A DNA stretch of 32,100 nucleotides from Bacteroidales bacterium (GTDB lineage Bacteria > Bacteroidota > Bacteroidia > Bacteroidales > JAQXIO01), in the NCBI GenBank assembly GCA_029007825.1, contig JAQXIO010000065.1, positions 1 through 32,100 of the forward strand, given 5' to 3'. Under the pieces are notes generated by a model. That model ran no database searches. It had not been told where the DNA came from and was given only the letters and a program-made list of their open reading frames with translations. The position numbers and the translations under genes were made by a program. Of this stretch, positions 8,181-16,265 are shown piece by piece. Numbering within the stretch: the stretch's first letter is position 1; the number at the start of each line of letters is the position of its first letter.

Positions 8181-8221
8181 TTTCCTGAAAAAAAGAATCA
8201 AAAGTTTTTTTTATCAGGAAA
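8181..8221 (+). terminator. AT-rich hairpin after the FadL-like gene, possible terminator
   Basis: TTTCCTGA (8181-8188) pairs with TCAGGAAA (8214-8221), and the stem can extend inward through an A-run against a T-run. No clear T-tract follows, so termination is uncertain. Confidence 0.35.
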
Positions 8222-8297
8222 AGTTCTGTTTATTTGCAACAATAAATTAATATTAACCCTCTAATATTTTATTGCCTATAGAAAAGACGTTACGCTG

Positions 8298-8307
8298 AAT
8301 TAGTTAA
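8298..8307 (+). promoter_or_regulatory. AATTAGTTAA motif before the ECF sigma gene
   Basis: This 10-base string ends 12 bases before the ATG at 8320. The same string at 8951-8960, as half of a palindrome, ends 12 bases before the ATG of the small ORF at 8973. Its function is unknown. Confidence 0.35.
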
Positions 8308-8319
8308 GTTATCTTGAAA

Positions 8320-8913
8320 ATGGAAAATTTGAAACAGATGACCGACGAAGCGTTGGTACGTCTTTATGCCGAAGGCAATAATGAAGCATTTGATGTTCTG
8401 CTGTGCAGACATAAATCGTCTCTATATTCTTATATCTATTTTTTAGTGCGTAATCGTGAAGTTGCGGAAGATATTTTCCAGGAAACATTCATGAAGGCGA
8501 TTGTGACTATCCGTCAGGGGCGTTATACTGAAAACGGTAAGTTTAAAGCGTGGATTATGCGTATAGCACATAATCTGGTGATTGATGGTTATCGTCAGGA
8601 ACGCAATGAAAGAACGGTTTCGAATGAAGAGAATGGAATCGATCTCTTGAACAATAGTAAATTGTGTGAGGATAATATTGAGGATGTCCTTATTCAAAAG
8701 CAGATTTTGAAAGATGTGAGACGTCTGATCTGTTATCTCCCGGATTCTCAAAAAGAAGTATTGATGATGCGTTATTATGAAAATCTCAGTTTTAAAGAAA
8801 TTGCGGATATTACAGGGGTTAGCATTAATACAGCTCTGGGCAGGATGCGCTATGCAATTTTGAATATGAGAAAGATTGCAGAAGAAAAGCAGATGATTCT
8901 TACACAATTTTAA
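8320..8913 (+). CDS. ECF-type RNA polymerase sigma factor
   Basis: A sigma-70 family ECF factor of 197 residues that would direct RNA polymerase to a special promoter set. The sigma-2 region contains the core-binding and -10 segment (YIYFLVRNREVAEDIFQET, about 40-60; then FKAWIMRIAHNLVIDGYR). The sigma-4 helix-turn-helix near the C-terminus reads LSFKEIADITGVSINTALGR. The ATG at 8320 is preferred; a TTG at 8314 is possible. No anti-sigma gene of the FecR or zinc-binding kind follows. The next gene is a 55-residue ORF sharing an upstream motif, and the FadL-like gene precedes it by 176 bases. The signal is unknown. Confidence 0.92.
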   Translation: MENLKQMTDEALVRLYAEGNNEAFDVLLCRHKSSLYSYIYFLVRNREVAEDIFQETFMKAIVTIRQGRYTENGKFKAWIMRIAHNLVIDGYRQERNERTVSNEENGIDLLNNSKLCEDNIEDVLIQKQILKDVRRLICYLPDSQKEVLMMRYYENLSFKEIADITGVSINTALGRMRYAILNMRKIAEEKQMILTQF

Positions 8914-8944
8914 ATTAAGACGCAATATTCTTCAGGCAGGCGCG

Positions 8945-8960
8945 TTAACTAATTAGTTAA
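8945..8960 (+). promoter_or_regulatory. 16-base perfect palindrome before the small ORF
   Basis: TTAACTAATTAGTTAA is its own reverse complement and ends 12 bases before the start codon at 8973, a plausible operator. Its right half (AATTAGTTAA) is repeated at the same distance before the sigma gene. Confidence 0.45.
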
Positions 8961-8972
8961 TCTGTTTTGCCT

Positions 8973-9140
8973 ATGAATAAAATTGTTACTTTAGATTTGA
9001 GAAAGGGTGAAGTTCGTTTGTCGGAAAGACAAAAAAGGAGTCATAAAATGGAACCTCGGGAAACAACCCTTTATTTATTGATGCAGTTTGCACGTACCGT
9101 TCGGCCTTTAGGCGAGGCACATTTAAATGCAAGTTGCTAG
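8973..9140 (+). CDS. Small ORF, 55 residues, unknown function
   Basis: A short ORF beginning MNKIVTLDLRKGEVR, with a basic middle (ERQKRSHKMEPRE) and a C-terminal part (TTLYLLMQFARTVRP) that could form an amphipathic helix. It has no signal peptide or membrane helix. Small Bacteroidales ORFs with an LxQFAR-like segment are familiar to me, but I cannot name a family. It follows the sigma gene by 59 bases, without a terminator between them, and is followed by a strong terminator at 9155-9202, so the two probably share a transcript. An anti-sigma or other regulatory role is possible by position only. Confidence 0.6.
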   Translation: MNKIVTLDLRKGEVRLSERQKRSHKMEPRETTLYLLMQFARTVRPLGEAHLNASC

Positions 9141-9154
9141 TAAGCAATTAAAAG

Positions 9155-9202
9155 AAAAAACGGTCATTCACGAAAGTAAATAGTGAATGACCGTTTTTTT
9201 TT
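9155..9202 (+). terminator. Strong intrinsic terminator after the small ORF
   Basis: AAAAAACGGTCATTCAC (9155-9171) pairs perfectly with GTGAATGACCGTTTTTT (9183-9199) around an 11-base loop, followed by more T. The symmetric A and T runs would let it work on both strands. It touches the rpe promoter. Confidence 0.93.
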
Positions 9203-9209
9203 ATCTTTG
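9202..9209 (+). promoter_or_regulatory. -7 element of the rpe promoter
   Basis: TATCTTTG matches TAnnTTTG and lies 17 bases before the rpe ATG. The expected -33 position falls inside the preceding terminator hairpin and shows no TTG. Confidence 0.55.
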
Positions 9210-9226
9210 CAAAAAAGATATACATT

Positions 9227-9877
9227 ATGAGCTGTCTTGTTGCCCCCTCTCTGCTTGCTGCCGATTTTTTAAATCTGAAACAGGCAATTGCACTTATTAA
9301 CCGGAGCGATGCCGATTGGTTACATTTGGATATAATGGACGGAGTGTTCGTTCCTAATATATCTTTTGGTTTTCCTGTACTGGATGCAATAAAAGATATA
9401 CTGGAAAAACCGATGGACGTACATCTGATGATCGTTGAACCGGAAAAATTTATAGACCGGCTTAAATCCAGTGGAGCTTATATGGTGAATGTTCATTATG
9501 AAGCATGTACACATTTACATAGAGTAATATATGAAATCAAGAATGCCGGGATGCGGGCAGCTGTGACACTGAATCCCCATACTCCGGTAGCATGTCTCGA
9601 AGAAATAATCTGTGATGTGGATATGGTATTGTTGATGTCGGTTAACCCGGGTTTTGGAGGGCAGAAATTCATTCCGAACAGCTTCGATAAAATAGTGCGT
9701 TTAAAAGAACTGATCGATCGTAAAGCCTCTAATGCTCTTATTCAGGTCGACGGTGGAGTAGACCTTACAAATGCTCAGAAGCTGGTTTTCTCCGGTGCAG
9801 ATGTTTTGGTCGCAGGAAGTGCTGTATTCAGATCCGAACATCCCGAAGAGGTAATCCGGAAGCTTAAAGGCATGTGA
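9227..9877 (+). CDS. rpe: Ribulose-phosphate 3-epimerase
   Basis: A cytosolic TIM-barrel enzyme interconverting ribulose 5-phosphate and xylulose 5-phosphate in the pentose phosphate pathway. The 216 residues fit the family (about 210-230). Visible signatures are APSLLAADF near the N-terminus, the metal and catalytic strand WLHLDIMDGVFVPNISFG (residues 35-52), HLMIVEP, the phosphate-gripping loop MSVNPGFGGQ, and IQVDGGVDLTNA with the second catalytic Asp. The TGA stop overlaps the ATG of the comEC-like gene, so translation of the two is probably coupled. Confidence 0.97.
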   Translation: MSCLVAPSLLAADFLNLKQAIALINRSDADWLHLDIMDGVFVPNISFGFPVLDAIKDILEKPMDVHLMIVEPEKFIDRLKSSGAYMVNVHYEACTHLHRVIYEIKNAGMRAAVTLNPHTPVACLEEIICDVDMVLLMSVNPGFGGQKFIPNSFDKIVRLKELIDRKASNALIQVDGGVDLTNAQKLVFSGADVLVAGSAVFRSEHPEEVIRKLKGM

Positions 9878-11412
9878 TGAAATCAAGATATAGCATAGTG
9901 CACAAAGTGCCATTTATTAGGATTCTGTTTCCTTTAATAAGTGGCATTTCTTGTTACTATGCATTTCCTGATGTTCTTTGGATTTTCTTCCCCTTTTTCT
10001 TTTCTTTAGTTCTTTTTGGCATAGCTTTTTTTCGTGATTTCGATTCCCGGTTCTATCATCGTTCCTTTTTCGGCATCGGCGTATTACTCTTTTTTTTCGG
10101 AACAGGAGCGCTATTGACCCAATTTCAATTAGTCAGGACTTATTTTCCGCCAAGTGATTTTATAACTGCTTCCGGGCAGATTGTTGAAAATCCGAAAGAG
10201 AAAGGCGACTATATACGTTTTCTGGTTAAAACGAATGAAATCCGGAATGACAGTTTTGTTTATGCCGGAGGTAAGGAGGTTATAGTTTATGCAAAAACGG
10301 AGAGCTTTTTAACGAATTCTTTATCTTCTGGCGATTATGTATGTTTTACCGGACGTTTTATTTCCGTCGATTCGATGGAAATACGGAACGGTTTCGATTA
10401 TGGGGCATATCTTAAGCGAAATGCTGTTTCGGGCATCGTATTTATCAACGCTTTGAATTTAGAAAAAGACGTACGGCATGATATCTCCTTATCCGTTTTG
10501 TTTGAAAATTGGCGTTCGTTTCTACTGAAGCAGTACCGCAGATTGAATCTCAGTGACGAAAACTTTGCGGTTCTTTCCTCGATAACTTTGGGTGACAGGT
10601 CGGATCTTACCGATTATCAGAGAGATTCGTTTGCAAATAGCGGATTATCCCATATACTGGCAATCAGTGGAATGCACATTGCTATTCTCTATGCAGTTTT
10701 ACGGTTATTTTTCTGTTTAGGACAAAATGATAAGAGAAACAGTAAGTTACGTGAATTTTTTGTTCTCGTTTTTTTATGGCTTTTTACTCTGTTATCTGGT
10801 TTTTCAGCTTCTGCCGTACGGGCTACTTTTATGTTTTCTTTGTTTACCGTAGGTGAAATACTGGATCGTCGCACCAGTTCTTATAATATCTTATTCGCTG
10901 TTGCAACATTAATGCTGTTGTTGCATCCATTCTATTTATTTGATGTCAGTTTTCAACTCAGTTTTGCGGCACTCGCTTCAATTCTCTATTTCTATCCTTT
11001 GTTGAGACGTTCTTTTTCTACAAACAACGTTGTCCTGTTATATTTCAGAGACATCGTGTCAATGAGCCTGGCGGCACAGATAGGAGTCTTTCCGCTTATA
11101 CTTTTTTATTTCGGAACATTCCCACTCTTTTTTCTGATAGCGAATTTACTGGTTTTACCACTATTGCCACTTTTGTTATCTCTTGGATGGCTCTATTTAC
11201 CGGTTTCGTCGGTGCCGTTTTTCGACTCTTTTTTTCACGACGTATTGAGCCTCTTTTTAGGATATGTAAATGACGTCATGGAAAGTTTGTCGTCTCTGCC
11301 TTTTTCGGTTTTAAGGGTTGAGCATTTCTCCTCATGGATATTGCTTCTGCTTTATATGCTTCTTGCAGTCTTTATTATTTCATTGGAACATTTAAAGCGA
11401 ATGCGCATGTAG
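9877..11412 (+). CDS. comEC: ComEC/Rec2-family membrane protein without C-terminal hydrolase domain
   Basis: A polytopic inner-membrane protein of 511 residues related to ComEC, the channel that passes single-stranded DNA into the cytoplasm during natural transformation. N-terminal helices are followed by an extracytoplasmic OB-like region (about 90-200, as in DUF4131) and the competence domain with the motif SHILAISGMHIAILYA and many helices to the end. B. subtilis ComEC (776 residues) also has a C-terminal metallo-beta-lactamase-like domain; none is present here. The ATG at 9877 overlaps the rpe stop; a GTG at 9874 is less likely. No other competence gene is in the window, so DNA uptake is unproven. 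Confidence 0.88.
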   Translation: MKSRYSIVHKVPFIRILFPLISGISCYYAFPDVLWIFFPFFFSLVLFGIAFFRDFDSRFYHRSFFGIGVLLFFFGTGALLTQFQLVRTYFPPSDFITASGQIVENPKEKGDYIRFLVKTNEIRNDSFVYAGGKEVIVYAKTESFLTNSLSSGDYVCFTGRFISVDSMEIRNGFDYGAYLKRNAVSGIVFINALNLEKDVRHDISLSVLFENWRSFLLKQYRRLNLSDENFAVLSSITLGDRSDLTDYQRDSFANSGLSHILAISGMHIAILYAVLRLFFCLGQNDKRNSKLREFFVLVFLWLFTLLSGFSASAVRATFMFSLFTVGEILDRRTSSYNILFAVATLMLLLHPFYLFDVSFQLSFAALASILYFYPLLRRSFSTNNVVLLYFRDIVSMSLAAQIGVFPLILFYFGTFPLFFLIANLLVLPLLPLLLSLGWLYLPVSSVPFFDSFFHDVLSLFLGYVNDVMESLSSLPFSVLRVEHFSSWILLLLYMLLAVFIISLEHLKRMRM

Positions 11413-11493
11413 TTTGTATGTAAAGTGGATGTTAATAAATATTTTGCCTTTTGAATAGTCGGACAATGCTGCTTTTATTATAGCATTTATTAT

Positions 11494-11501
11494 TAACTTT
11501 G
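11494..11501 (+). promoter_or_regulatory. -7 element before nrnA
   Basis: TAACTTTG fits TAnnTTTG and lies 19 bases before the ATG at 11521. No TTG is present 19-20 bases upstream. Confidence 0.5.
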
Positions 11502-11520
11502 TATGCTCTAAAATGTGTTT

Positions 11521-12576
11521 ATGATTACAAAAGTTATCGCTCAGGATAAAATTGACAAGGTTGAGAAATACATAGATAAAGGGCGCCGTTTTGTTATCCT
11601 TACTCATGTTTCGCCTGATGGGGATGCTATCGGTTCATCTTTAGCGCTATATCATTATTTGATGGCTTGTGACAAGGTTGTAACGGTCATTATACCGAAT
11701 GAAATGCCGTCGTTTCTTACCTGGCTGAAAGGGGCGAAAGATATTTTAAATTATGAGAAATATCCAGATTATGCCGCACAGCTTATCTCAGAAGCCGAAG
11801 TTATTTTTTGCTTAGATTTTAATGTCCCGAAACGGATAGGCAACGTTGCTTCTCATCTGGTAGCGGCATCTGGCCGTAAGGTATTGATTGACCATCATTT
11901 GAATCCTGATCCGGATTTTAAGGTTTCCATTTCTTATCCCGGCATATCTTCAACATCCGAGTTGGTGTTCCGCTTAATATGCCGGATGGGGAATTTTGAG
12001 ATGATATCTAAAAGTTGTGCGGAAGCTATTTATACCGGAATGATGACCGATACCGGAGGTTTTACCTATAATTCGAATAATCCGGAAATCTATTTTATTA
12101 TTTCGGAACTTATAAAAAAAGGGATAGATAAAGATTGGATTTATGCCCGGGTATTTAATACTTATTCGGAAAAACGTATCCGTTTGATGGGGTATGTTTT
12201 ATATAAGAAATTAAAAGTTTATTCAGATTATGGTGCAGCCTTGATTGTCTTGTCGGATGAAGAGCTGAAACGTTTTGATTATAAGAAAGGCGATACGGAA
12301 GGCTTTGTGAATTTGCCTATGAGTATCGATGGCGTTGTTTTTTCTACCCTTATCCGGGAAATGAAAGGATTGGTCAAGTTATCGTTCCGTTCGGTAGGAG
12401 ATTTTCCGTGTAATTCGTTTGCATCTGCACATTTCGGTGGAGGCGGACATAAAAATGCATCCGGAGGGGAGTTTTACGGAACTTTGGAAGAGGCTGTAGC
12501 CCTTTTTGAGAAAGTATTACCTGATTATGTTCCGGCTTTACAGGAGGAATTGAAAAAAAGAAATAGGAGAGCTTAA
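11521..12576 (+). CDS. nrnA: DHH-family oligoribonuclease / pAp phosphatase, NrnA-like
   Basis: A cytosolic DHH/DHHA1 phosphoesterase. Relatives degrade nano-RNA and dephosphorylate 3'-phosphoadenosine 5'-phosphate using Mn2+. It has 351 residues. The DHH domain shows the metal-binding THVSPDGDAIGSSLALYH near the N-terminus, a further Asp in FCLDFN, the signature IDHHLNPD, and TGMMTDTGGF. The DHHA1 domain ends with the substrate-binding glycine loop FGGGGHKNASGG. The ATG at 11521 is preferred over GTG at 11515. It is the first gene of a tight operon with a DUF4827 lipoprotein (2-base gap) and glmM. The family assignment is firm; the exact substrate is inferred. Confidence 0.93.
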   Translation: MITKVIAQDKIDKVEKYIDKGRRFVILTHVSPDGDAIGSSLALYHYLMACDKVVTVIIPNEMPSFLTWLKGAKDILNYEKYPDYAAQLISEAEVIFCLDFNVPKRIGNVASHLVAASGRKVLIDHHLNPDPDFKVSISYPGISSTSELVFRLICRMGNFEMISKSCAEAIYTGMMTDTGGFTYNSNNPEIYFIISELIKKGIDKDWIYARVFNTYSEKRIRLMGYVLYKKLKVYSDYGAALIVLSDEELKRFDYKKGDTEGFVNLPMSIDGVVFSTLIREMKGLVKLSFRSVGDFPCNSFASAHFGGGGHKNASGGEFYGTLEEAVALFEKVLPDYVPALQEELKKRNRRA

Positions 12577-12578
12577 AA

Positions 12579-13127
12579 ATGAGAAATATATTATTGGCTT
12601 TTATAGCCTTACTGGTGATGGTTTCGTTTTTTTTCGGATGTAGTAAGACGAAAACGTATGCCGAAAAAATGAAAGCAGAGAAAAAAGCCATAGAACGGTT
12701 TATGGATCGTAACGGATATGTGGTGATCGGCAATTATCCGGACGATGGTGTTTTTAAACCGAATGAATTTTACCGTACATCCGAAGGTCTTTATATGAAT
12801 GTTATTGATTCTCAATACAATCCGGGTGTAAATAAAGGCGATACATTTGCAGTTGGTAATGTTGTAACTGTGCGTTTTAAGGTTATGCAGAACTTTATGA
12901 CCGATACGACCCGTTATACCAATTGGGAGAGCTATGTTCCGGAAGAATTTGTTTATGGTCGTATTAATACCCAGAAAGTTCCCGAAGGATGGGGATTTCC
13001 TTTGAGATACGTAAAGAATTATGCATTGGTAAAATTGATTATACCCTCTGTTATCGGAACGACAGCTAATAAAAATGCGGTTACTCCGGTATTCTATGAT
13101 TCGTTATGGTATAAAATAGCATTATAA
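12579..13127 (+). CDS. DUF4827 family lipoprotein
   Basis: A 182-residue predicted lipoprotein: a hydrophobic signal (ILLAFIALLVMVSFFFGC) ends at Cys21, the probable lipid attachment site. The mature part starts with a charged helix (KTKTYAEKMKAEKKAIERF) followed by a beta-rich domain containing the repeated aromatic turns typical of the Bacteroidota family DUF4827. I believe the family has an FKBP-like fold, but no isomerase activity should be assumed. It sits between nrnA and glmM with gaps of 2 and 8 bases, so all three are co-transcribed. Function unknown. Confidence 0.82.
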   Translation: MRNILLAFIALLVMVSFFFGCSKTKTYAEKMKAEKKAIERFMDRNGYVVIGNYPDDGVFKPNEFYRTSEGLYMNVIDSQYNPGVNKGDTFAVGNVVTVRFKVMQNFMTDTTRYTNWESYVPEEFVYGRINTQKVPEGWGFPLRYVKNYALVKLIIPSVIGTTANKNAVTPVFYDSLWYKIAL

Positions 13128-13135
13128 TTATTCTT

Positions 13136-14524
13136 ATGACTTTAATAAAATCTATATCCGGCATACGGGGTACAATCGGCGGTAACGTTGGAGACGGGCT
13201 GAATCCGTTGGATATCGTTAAGTTTGTATCGGCTTATGCAGCGTTTATTCGTAAATCGGCCAAAGTAAATTCTGATAAAATCGTGGTAGGCAGGGATGCC
13301 CGTATCTCCGGTCCTATGGTGCAACATGTTGTTGTTGGTACGCTCATGGGCATGGGGTTTGATGTTGTCGATATCGATTTGGCTTCGACGCCGACGACAG
13401 AGTTAGCGGTTGTAATGGAACGGGCGAGTGGGGGCATTATTCTTACTGCCAGCCATAATCCGAAGCAATGGAATGCTTTGAAACTATTGAATGAGAGAGG
13501 CGAATTCTTGAATGCAGCGGAAGGGAACGAAGTCCTCAGGATTGCAGAAGATGAAGATTTCGGATATGCCGATATCGATCATTTAGGTTCGTATAAGTTA
13601 GATAAAAGTTATAATGCTAAACACATCGAAGCAGTATTAAGCCTTCCGCTTGTTGATGTGGAAGCAATAAAAAATGCCGGATTTAAGGTTGCTATAGATT
13701 GTGTAAACTCTGTAGGAGGACTTATCATTCCGGAATTGTTATATGCTTTAGGAGTTAAGCAGATTTTTAAATTGCACTGTGCTCCTCATGGTAATTTTGC
13801 CCATAATCCGGAACCCTTACCGGAAAACCTTACGGAAATATCCTCTTTAATGCGCGAAGGAAAAGCAGATGTCGGTTTTGTTGTCGATCCGGATGTCGAT
13901 CGTCTTGCTATCATTTGCGAGAACGGAGAAATGTTTGGCGAAGAATATACGCTGGTTTCTGTTGCCGATTATGTATTAAGGCATACTCCCGGCAACACGG
14001 TTTCCAATCTTAGTTCTACACGTGCTTTACGCGATGTAACACGTTCCTTAGGCGGTGAGTATGCGGCAGCTGCGGTAGGAGAAGTAAACGTGGTCGCCAA
14101 GATGAAAGAGACGAATGCTGTGATTGGAGGAGAAGGAAACGGAGGTGTGATTTATCCGGAAAGTCATTATGGACGTGACGCACTTGTCGGTATTGCACTT
14201 TTTCTGTCTCATCTTGCAAAGGAAAAGAAACGTACAAGTGAATTAAGAGCCGGATACCCTTCTTATTTTATTGCAAAGAAAAAGGTTCAGTTAACGCCAG
14301 ATATCGATGTAGATGCGATATTGAAGGCTGTGAAAAAGCGTTTTTCTGATTTTGAAATTAACGATATCGATGGTGTCAAGATTGATTTTCCTGATAAATG
14401 GGCACATTTAAGAAAATCGAATACAGAGCCAATTATCCGTATTTATTCGGAAGCTAAAAGCATGCAGGAAGCAGAAAACCTCGGTAATGAGCTTATTTCT
14501 ATAATAAAAGAACTGAGCAACTAA
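13136..14524 (+). CDS. glmM: Phosphoglucosamine mutase (alpha-D-phosphohexomutase family)
   Basis: GlmM converts glucosamine 6-phosphate to glucosamine 1-phosphate for UDP-GlcNAc and hence peptidoglycan and lipid A. It has 462 residues and all four domain signatures: catalytic phosphoserine loop TASHNPKQWN (Ser106), metal loop DPDVDR, sugar-binding loop GEGNGG, and C-terminal phosphate loop RKSNTEPIIRIY. The beginning SISGIRGTIGG is typical of this clade. Phosphomannomutase or phosphoglucomutase activity cannot be excluded from motifs alone. It is the last gene of the nrnA operon and is followed by a clear terminator at 14545-14585. Confidence 0.92.
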   Translation: MTLIKSISGIRGTIGGNVGDGLNPLDIVKFVSAYAAFIRKSAKVNSDKIVVGRDARISGPMVQHVVVGTLMGMGFDVVDIDLASTPTTELAVVMERASGGIILTASHNPKQWNALKLLNERGEFLNAAEGNEVLRIAEDEDFGYADIDHLGSYKLDKSYNAKHIEAVLSLPLVDVEAIKNAGFKVAIDCVNSVGGLIIPELLYALGVKQIFKLHCAPHGNFAHNPEPLPENLTEISSLMREGKADVGFVVDPDVDRLAIICENGEMFGEEYTLVSVADYVLRHTPGNTVSNLSSTRALRDVTRSLGGEYAAAAVGEVNVVAKMKETNAVIGGEGNGGVIYPESHYGRDALVGIALFLSHLAKEKKRTSELRAGYPSYFIAKKKVQLTPDIDVDAILKAVKKRFSDFEINDIDGVKIDFPDKWAHLRKSNTEPIIRIYSEAKSMQEAENLGNELISIIKELSN

Positions 14525-14544
14525 ATACCGGTATTTATAATATA

Positions 14545-14585
14545 AAACGGGTGTCCTATTCTTTTGATAGGGCACCTTTGTTTTA
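14545..14585 (+). terminator. Intrinsic terminator after glmM, probably bidirectional
   Basis: GGTGTCCTAT (14550-14559) pairs with ATAGGGCACC (14567-14576), with one G-U pair, and is followed by TTTGTTTT. A-rich sequence on the other side lets it also serve the convergent AraC-family gene. Confidence 0.85.
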
Positions 14586-14602
14586 TATGTAGAGTAAAGT
14601 TT

Positions 14603-15457
14603 TCAGAAATAGTTTTGTTTTCTGCAGAATAGGGAATGCCGGTAGATTAAAGGAGATAATCCGGTATATTTTTTGAACTCTTTAGTAAAATGATTCTGAT
14701 CATAGTAGCCGCTATTGATTGCGATGTCCATTAGATCACTATCCTTGTCTTCCATAAATGCAAAATAAGCGTGAATAAAACGCTGTAAAGAAGCATACTC
14801 TTTTGGTCTGATACCGATATGCCGGGCAAAATTTCTGTCCAGCCATTTATAGCTGAGGTTCAATTGCTCGGTAACATTTTTGATTGAGGTTATACCTTTT
14901 TGTTTGTATATATGTTCATCTGCAGTTTCTAATAATTTAATCGGACATTGGGGAGTCGGTTTTCTTTTTTAGATGAACGACTCTATAGCACGGATTTTTT
15001 CTTTTTCGGTGGAACATAGGCTTATGATTTTGAGTAATTCTGTGCCATCGTCTCCCAATATATCTGAAAAACTCCAGAAAGGCCGGTTGTTGAATTTTTT
15101 AGGATTTAATCCGAATAGTCTGTAAAACGGAATCTTTTTAAAGCGGATGATAAGTAAATAACTGAATTCCTTTGAAATATATATGCGGCGATTACCGTTT
15201 ATTTTGGCACTGAACCATGCCGAAGATATCCCGTATTTATAGTCGTTGAGATTGTGTATTCCCTCTTCCCCGACCATGATGGCAGCCATTGGAAAGCCAT
15301 CGTTAAATGCGAGATAGCTTTTCAGATTGTATCGATACGGGAAAATATAGAAATTTTCGATATACTCTTTTAAATTACCGGCAGGCTCGACCATTCTGAT
15401 TCCCGAACAGGGAGTTATATGCGGCATTATTATATTTTCGAATAAATCTATTGGCAT
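14603..15457 (-). pseudogene. AraC-family transcriptional regulator interrupted by one in-frame stop
   Basis: The minus strand reads as one frame of 285 codons with a single internal TAA at 14969-14971, after residue 162 (ending RAIESFI). The first part resembles the N-terminal sensor domain of AraC-type regulators (PHITPCSGIRMVEPAGNLKEY). The part after the stop is an AraC DNA-binding domain: SIKNVTEQLNLSYKWLDRNF as the first helix-turn-helix, then YYDQNHFTKEFKKYTGLSP as the second, ending near the terminator. Both halves are in the same frame, so a base substitution rather than an indel made the stop. The 162-residue fragment alone would lack DNA binding. A sequencing error or readthrough is possible. 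Its target may be the divergent deformylase gene 118 bases away. Confidence 0.85.
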
Positions 15458-15548
15458 AGCTGAGATATGAACATAAAAGTATATAAATACAAGTGATAAA
15501 TCTATATTATATGTCCAAAATATACTATGAAGCTTGTTCTGAGCAGTC

Positions 15549-15556
15549 TAACTTTG
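15549..15556 (+). promoter_or_regulatory. -7 element before the deformylase gene
   Basis: TAACTTTG matches TAnnTTTG and lies 18 bases before the ATG at 15575. No TTG is seen at the ideal distance, which might point to activator-dependent expression. Confidence 0.5.
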
Positions 15557-15574
15557 CGTTAAAGTTTTTAGTAT

Positions 15575-16147
15575 ATGTTTTTACCCGTAATTACTTATGG
15601 CAATCCGGTACTGAGAAGTGTGTGTGCCCCTGTCGATGCTTCTTATCCGGATTTGGAGTCATTAATAAATAATATGTGGGATACACTTTGTCAGATGAAT
15701 GGATGCGGGCTCGCCGCCCCTCAGGTATGTTGTCCCCTGAAAGTGCTTGTTGTAAATAGCAGGGATACTTATTTATGCCTGAGTAATAGGGAGAGAAAGC
15801 AATATTTTGATGGTGATAATGGTATTCGGGAAATATTCTTAAATGCGGAAATAATAAAGTACGATGAACATGCTGTCTGGAATGAATACGAAGGATGCCT
15901 GAGTATTCCCGGTATTTCAGCAGCTGTGAAAAGGCCGTGGAGCATCACTGTGAAATATTCGGACCGGAGTTTTAACGAGCATGTGAAAGTATTTTCAGGT
16001 TATACGGCAAGAATTATTCAGCATGAGTTTGACCATACACAAGGGAAATTATATATTGACAGATTGGAAGTTCATGAAAAGTACAGATTAATAAATAAAT
16101 TGCAGAATGGAAGATCTGCATCAACCTGTCTTTCGCCTAAAAAATAA
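15575..16147 (+). CDS. def: Peptide deformylase
   Basis: A metalloenzyme that removes the formyl group from the N-terminal methionine of new proteins. All three motifs are present: GCGLAAPQ (43-50), EGCLS (106-110, Cys108 a metal ligand) and QHEFDH (149-154, His150 and His154 ligands, Glu151 catalytic), so the 190-residue protein should be active. It stands alone, divergent from the broken AraC-type gene and convergent with the NUDIX gene, not beside fmt or the Holliday-junction resolvase gene as is common for the main def. It may therefore be a second, accessory deformylase; whether another copy exists cannot be seen here. Confidence 0.95.
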   Translation: MFLPVITYGNPVLRSVCAPVDASYPDLESLINNMWDTLCQMNGCGLAAPQVCCPLKVLVVNSRDTYLCLSNRERKQYFDGDNGIREIFLNAEIIKYDEHAVWNEYEGCLSIPGISAAVKRPWSITVKYSDRSFNEHVKVFSGYTARIIQHEFDHTQGKLYIDRLEVHEKYRLINKLQNGRSASTCLSPKK

Positions 16148-16265
16148 GCACCAGACTTTATTGACTTAATCTGGTTCTTACTGTAGGTTTATTATTTGAG
16201 ATATTCAAAGGGTTATTCCGGTTATCAGAGAAAATACTTATGAGAGGAATTGAATTACTGATGAA

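Noticed and set aside
16150..16175. Inverted repeat ACCAGA...TCTGGT between the deformylase and NUDIX genes
   Set aside because: The stem is only six pairs with a 14-base loop and no T-tract, too weak to call a terminator.
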